Shown: positions 40,571 to 40,681 of the stretch, one piece after another
Layout: each line of letters begins with the position of its first letter
Position numbering within the stretch: position 1 is the first letter of the stretch
Program-made: the position numbers and the translations under genes
Assembly: GCA_017302045.1 (NCBI GenBank)
Contig: JAFLED010000005.1
Span: 1 to 40,681 of the forward strand
DNA: 40,681 nucleotides
Direction: 5' to 3'
Source of the DNA: Spirochaetota bacterium
Lineage (GTDB): Bacteria > Spirochaetota > Leptospiria > Turneriellales > Turneriellaceae
The notes under the pieces: model-generated
Seen by the model: the letters and a program-made list of their open reading frames with translations, nothing else
Databases searched by the model: none
Told to the model about the DNA's origin: nothing

Positions 40571-40681
40571 CTAATTGTCGCGGTTGCGCCACCAGTTCAT
40601 AAAGCCGCTGTAACGGTCGTCTTTTTCAAAGCCGCAGTGGGCGCATTTGTAGTGGTAGACTTCATCCCAGTGAATATCGGC
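40571..40681 (-). CDS. C-terminal end of a zinc-ribbon protein (partial)
   Basis: The last 36 codons and stop of a gene that enters from beyond the window. The visible part contains YKCAHCGFEKDD, a C-x2-C half of a zinc ribbon, and ends FMNWWRNRDN. The partner cysteines, the rest of the protein and its function lie outside the window. Confidence 0.6.
   Translation of the reverse strand, partial: ADIHWDEVYHYKCAHCGFEKDDRYSGFMNWWRNRDN

Noticed and set aside
1-40681. CRISPR array, phage genes or IS transposase
   Set aside because: No regularly spaced repeats of CRISPR size and no transposase, integrase or phage structural motif were seen in any frame.

Overview
The window most likely comes from a spirochaete of the Leptospira/Turneriella/Leptonema group. 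Two adjacent flagellins (30809-32865) have the spirochaete FlaB core, and there is a membrane protein of the TIGR02206 family (named after a Treponema protein). Exported lipoproteins, outer-membrane barrels, SpoIIE-type phosphatases and FecR-type regulators are abundant, and G+C is moderately high. The genus is an inference from protein character; I could run no search. No rRNA, tRNA, CRISPR array, phage or IS transposase was seen. The one RNA gene I recognise is RNase P RNA (about 36728-37152).

Left part (1-7129), all minus strand. A tightly packed run of genes reads from 7129 down to 339. It encodes a PqqD-like small protein, an ATP-grasp ligase, a fold-III PLP decarboxylase, a urea-transporter/M23-peptidase fusion, a TPR protein with an outer-membrane barrel, and a second exported TPR protein. 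Neighbours overlap by 4-22 nt or lie 2-3 nt apart. A 58-aa HTH-like gene follows. The first three genes look like a peptide- or carrier-linked amino-acid modification pathway. The decarboxylase carries an N-terminal extension with a Y-x-x-P-x-I motif like the leader motifs that PqqD-type domains bind, and this is my main candidate for an undescribed system.

Middle part (7231-28562). A helical protein of unknown function sits beside a STAS anti-sigma antagonist, followed by an esterase. A HAMP/SpoIIE phosphatase overlaps a TPR protein. An ECF sigma factor, a FecR-type regulator and a barrel protein lie end to end. After that come a LEA-like lipoprotein, a lipoprotein gene broken by an in-frame TAA, a barrel protein whose signal peptide has no standard start codon, an acyl-CoA dehydrogenase, a large lipoprotein paired with an OmpL47-like protein, a second SpoIIE phosphatase, and several exported or enzymatic singletons.

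Right part (28626-40681). This holds a tandem hemerythrin, the TIGR02206 protein, the two flaB genes with structured leaders that look like CsrA targets, an 815-aa exported protein, a CHASE3-GGDEF diguanylate cyclase, rnpB, a second ECF sigma/FecR pair, a 26-aa membrane peptide, a YdjM-like membrane protein, a Phd/VapC toxin-antitoxin pair and the end of a zinc-ribbon protein.

Two themes cut across the window. A small beta-rich 'NG-x(3)-G' domain recurs at the ends of four envelope or regulatory proteins, three of them in ECF/FecR loci. A GC-rich hairpin repeat sits at three gene junctions and in two of them supplies the first codons of the downstream gene.
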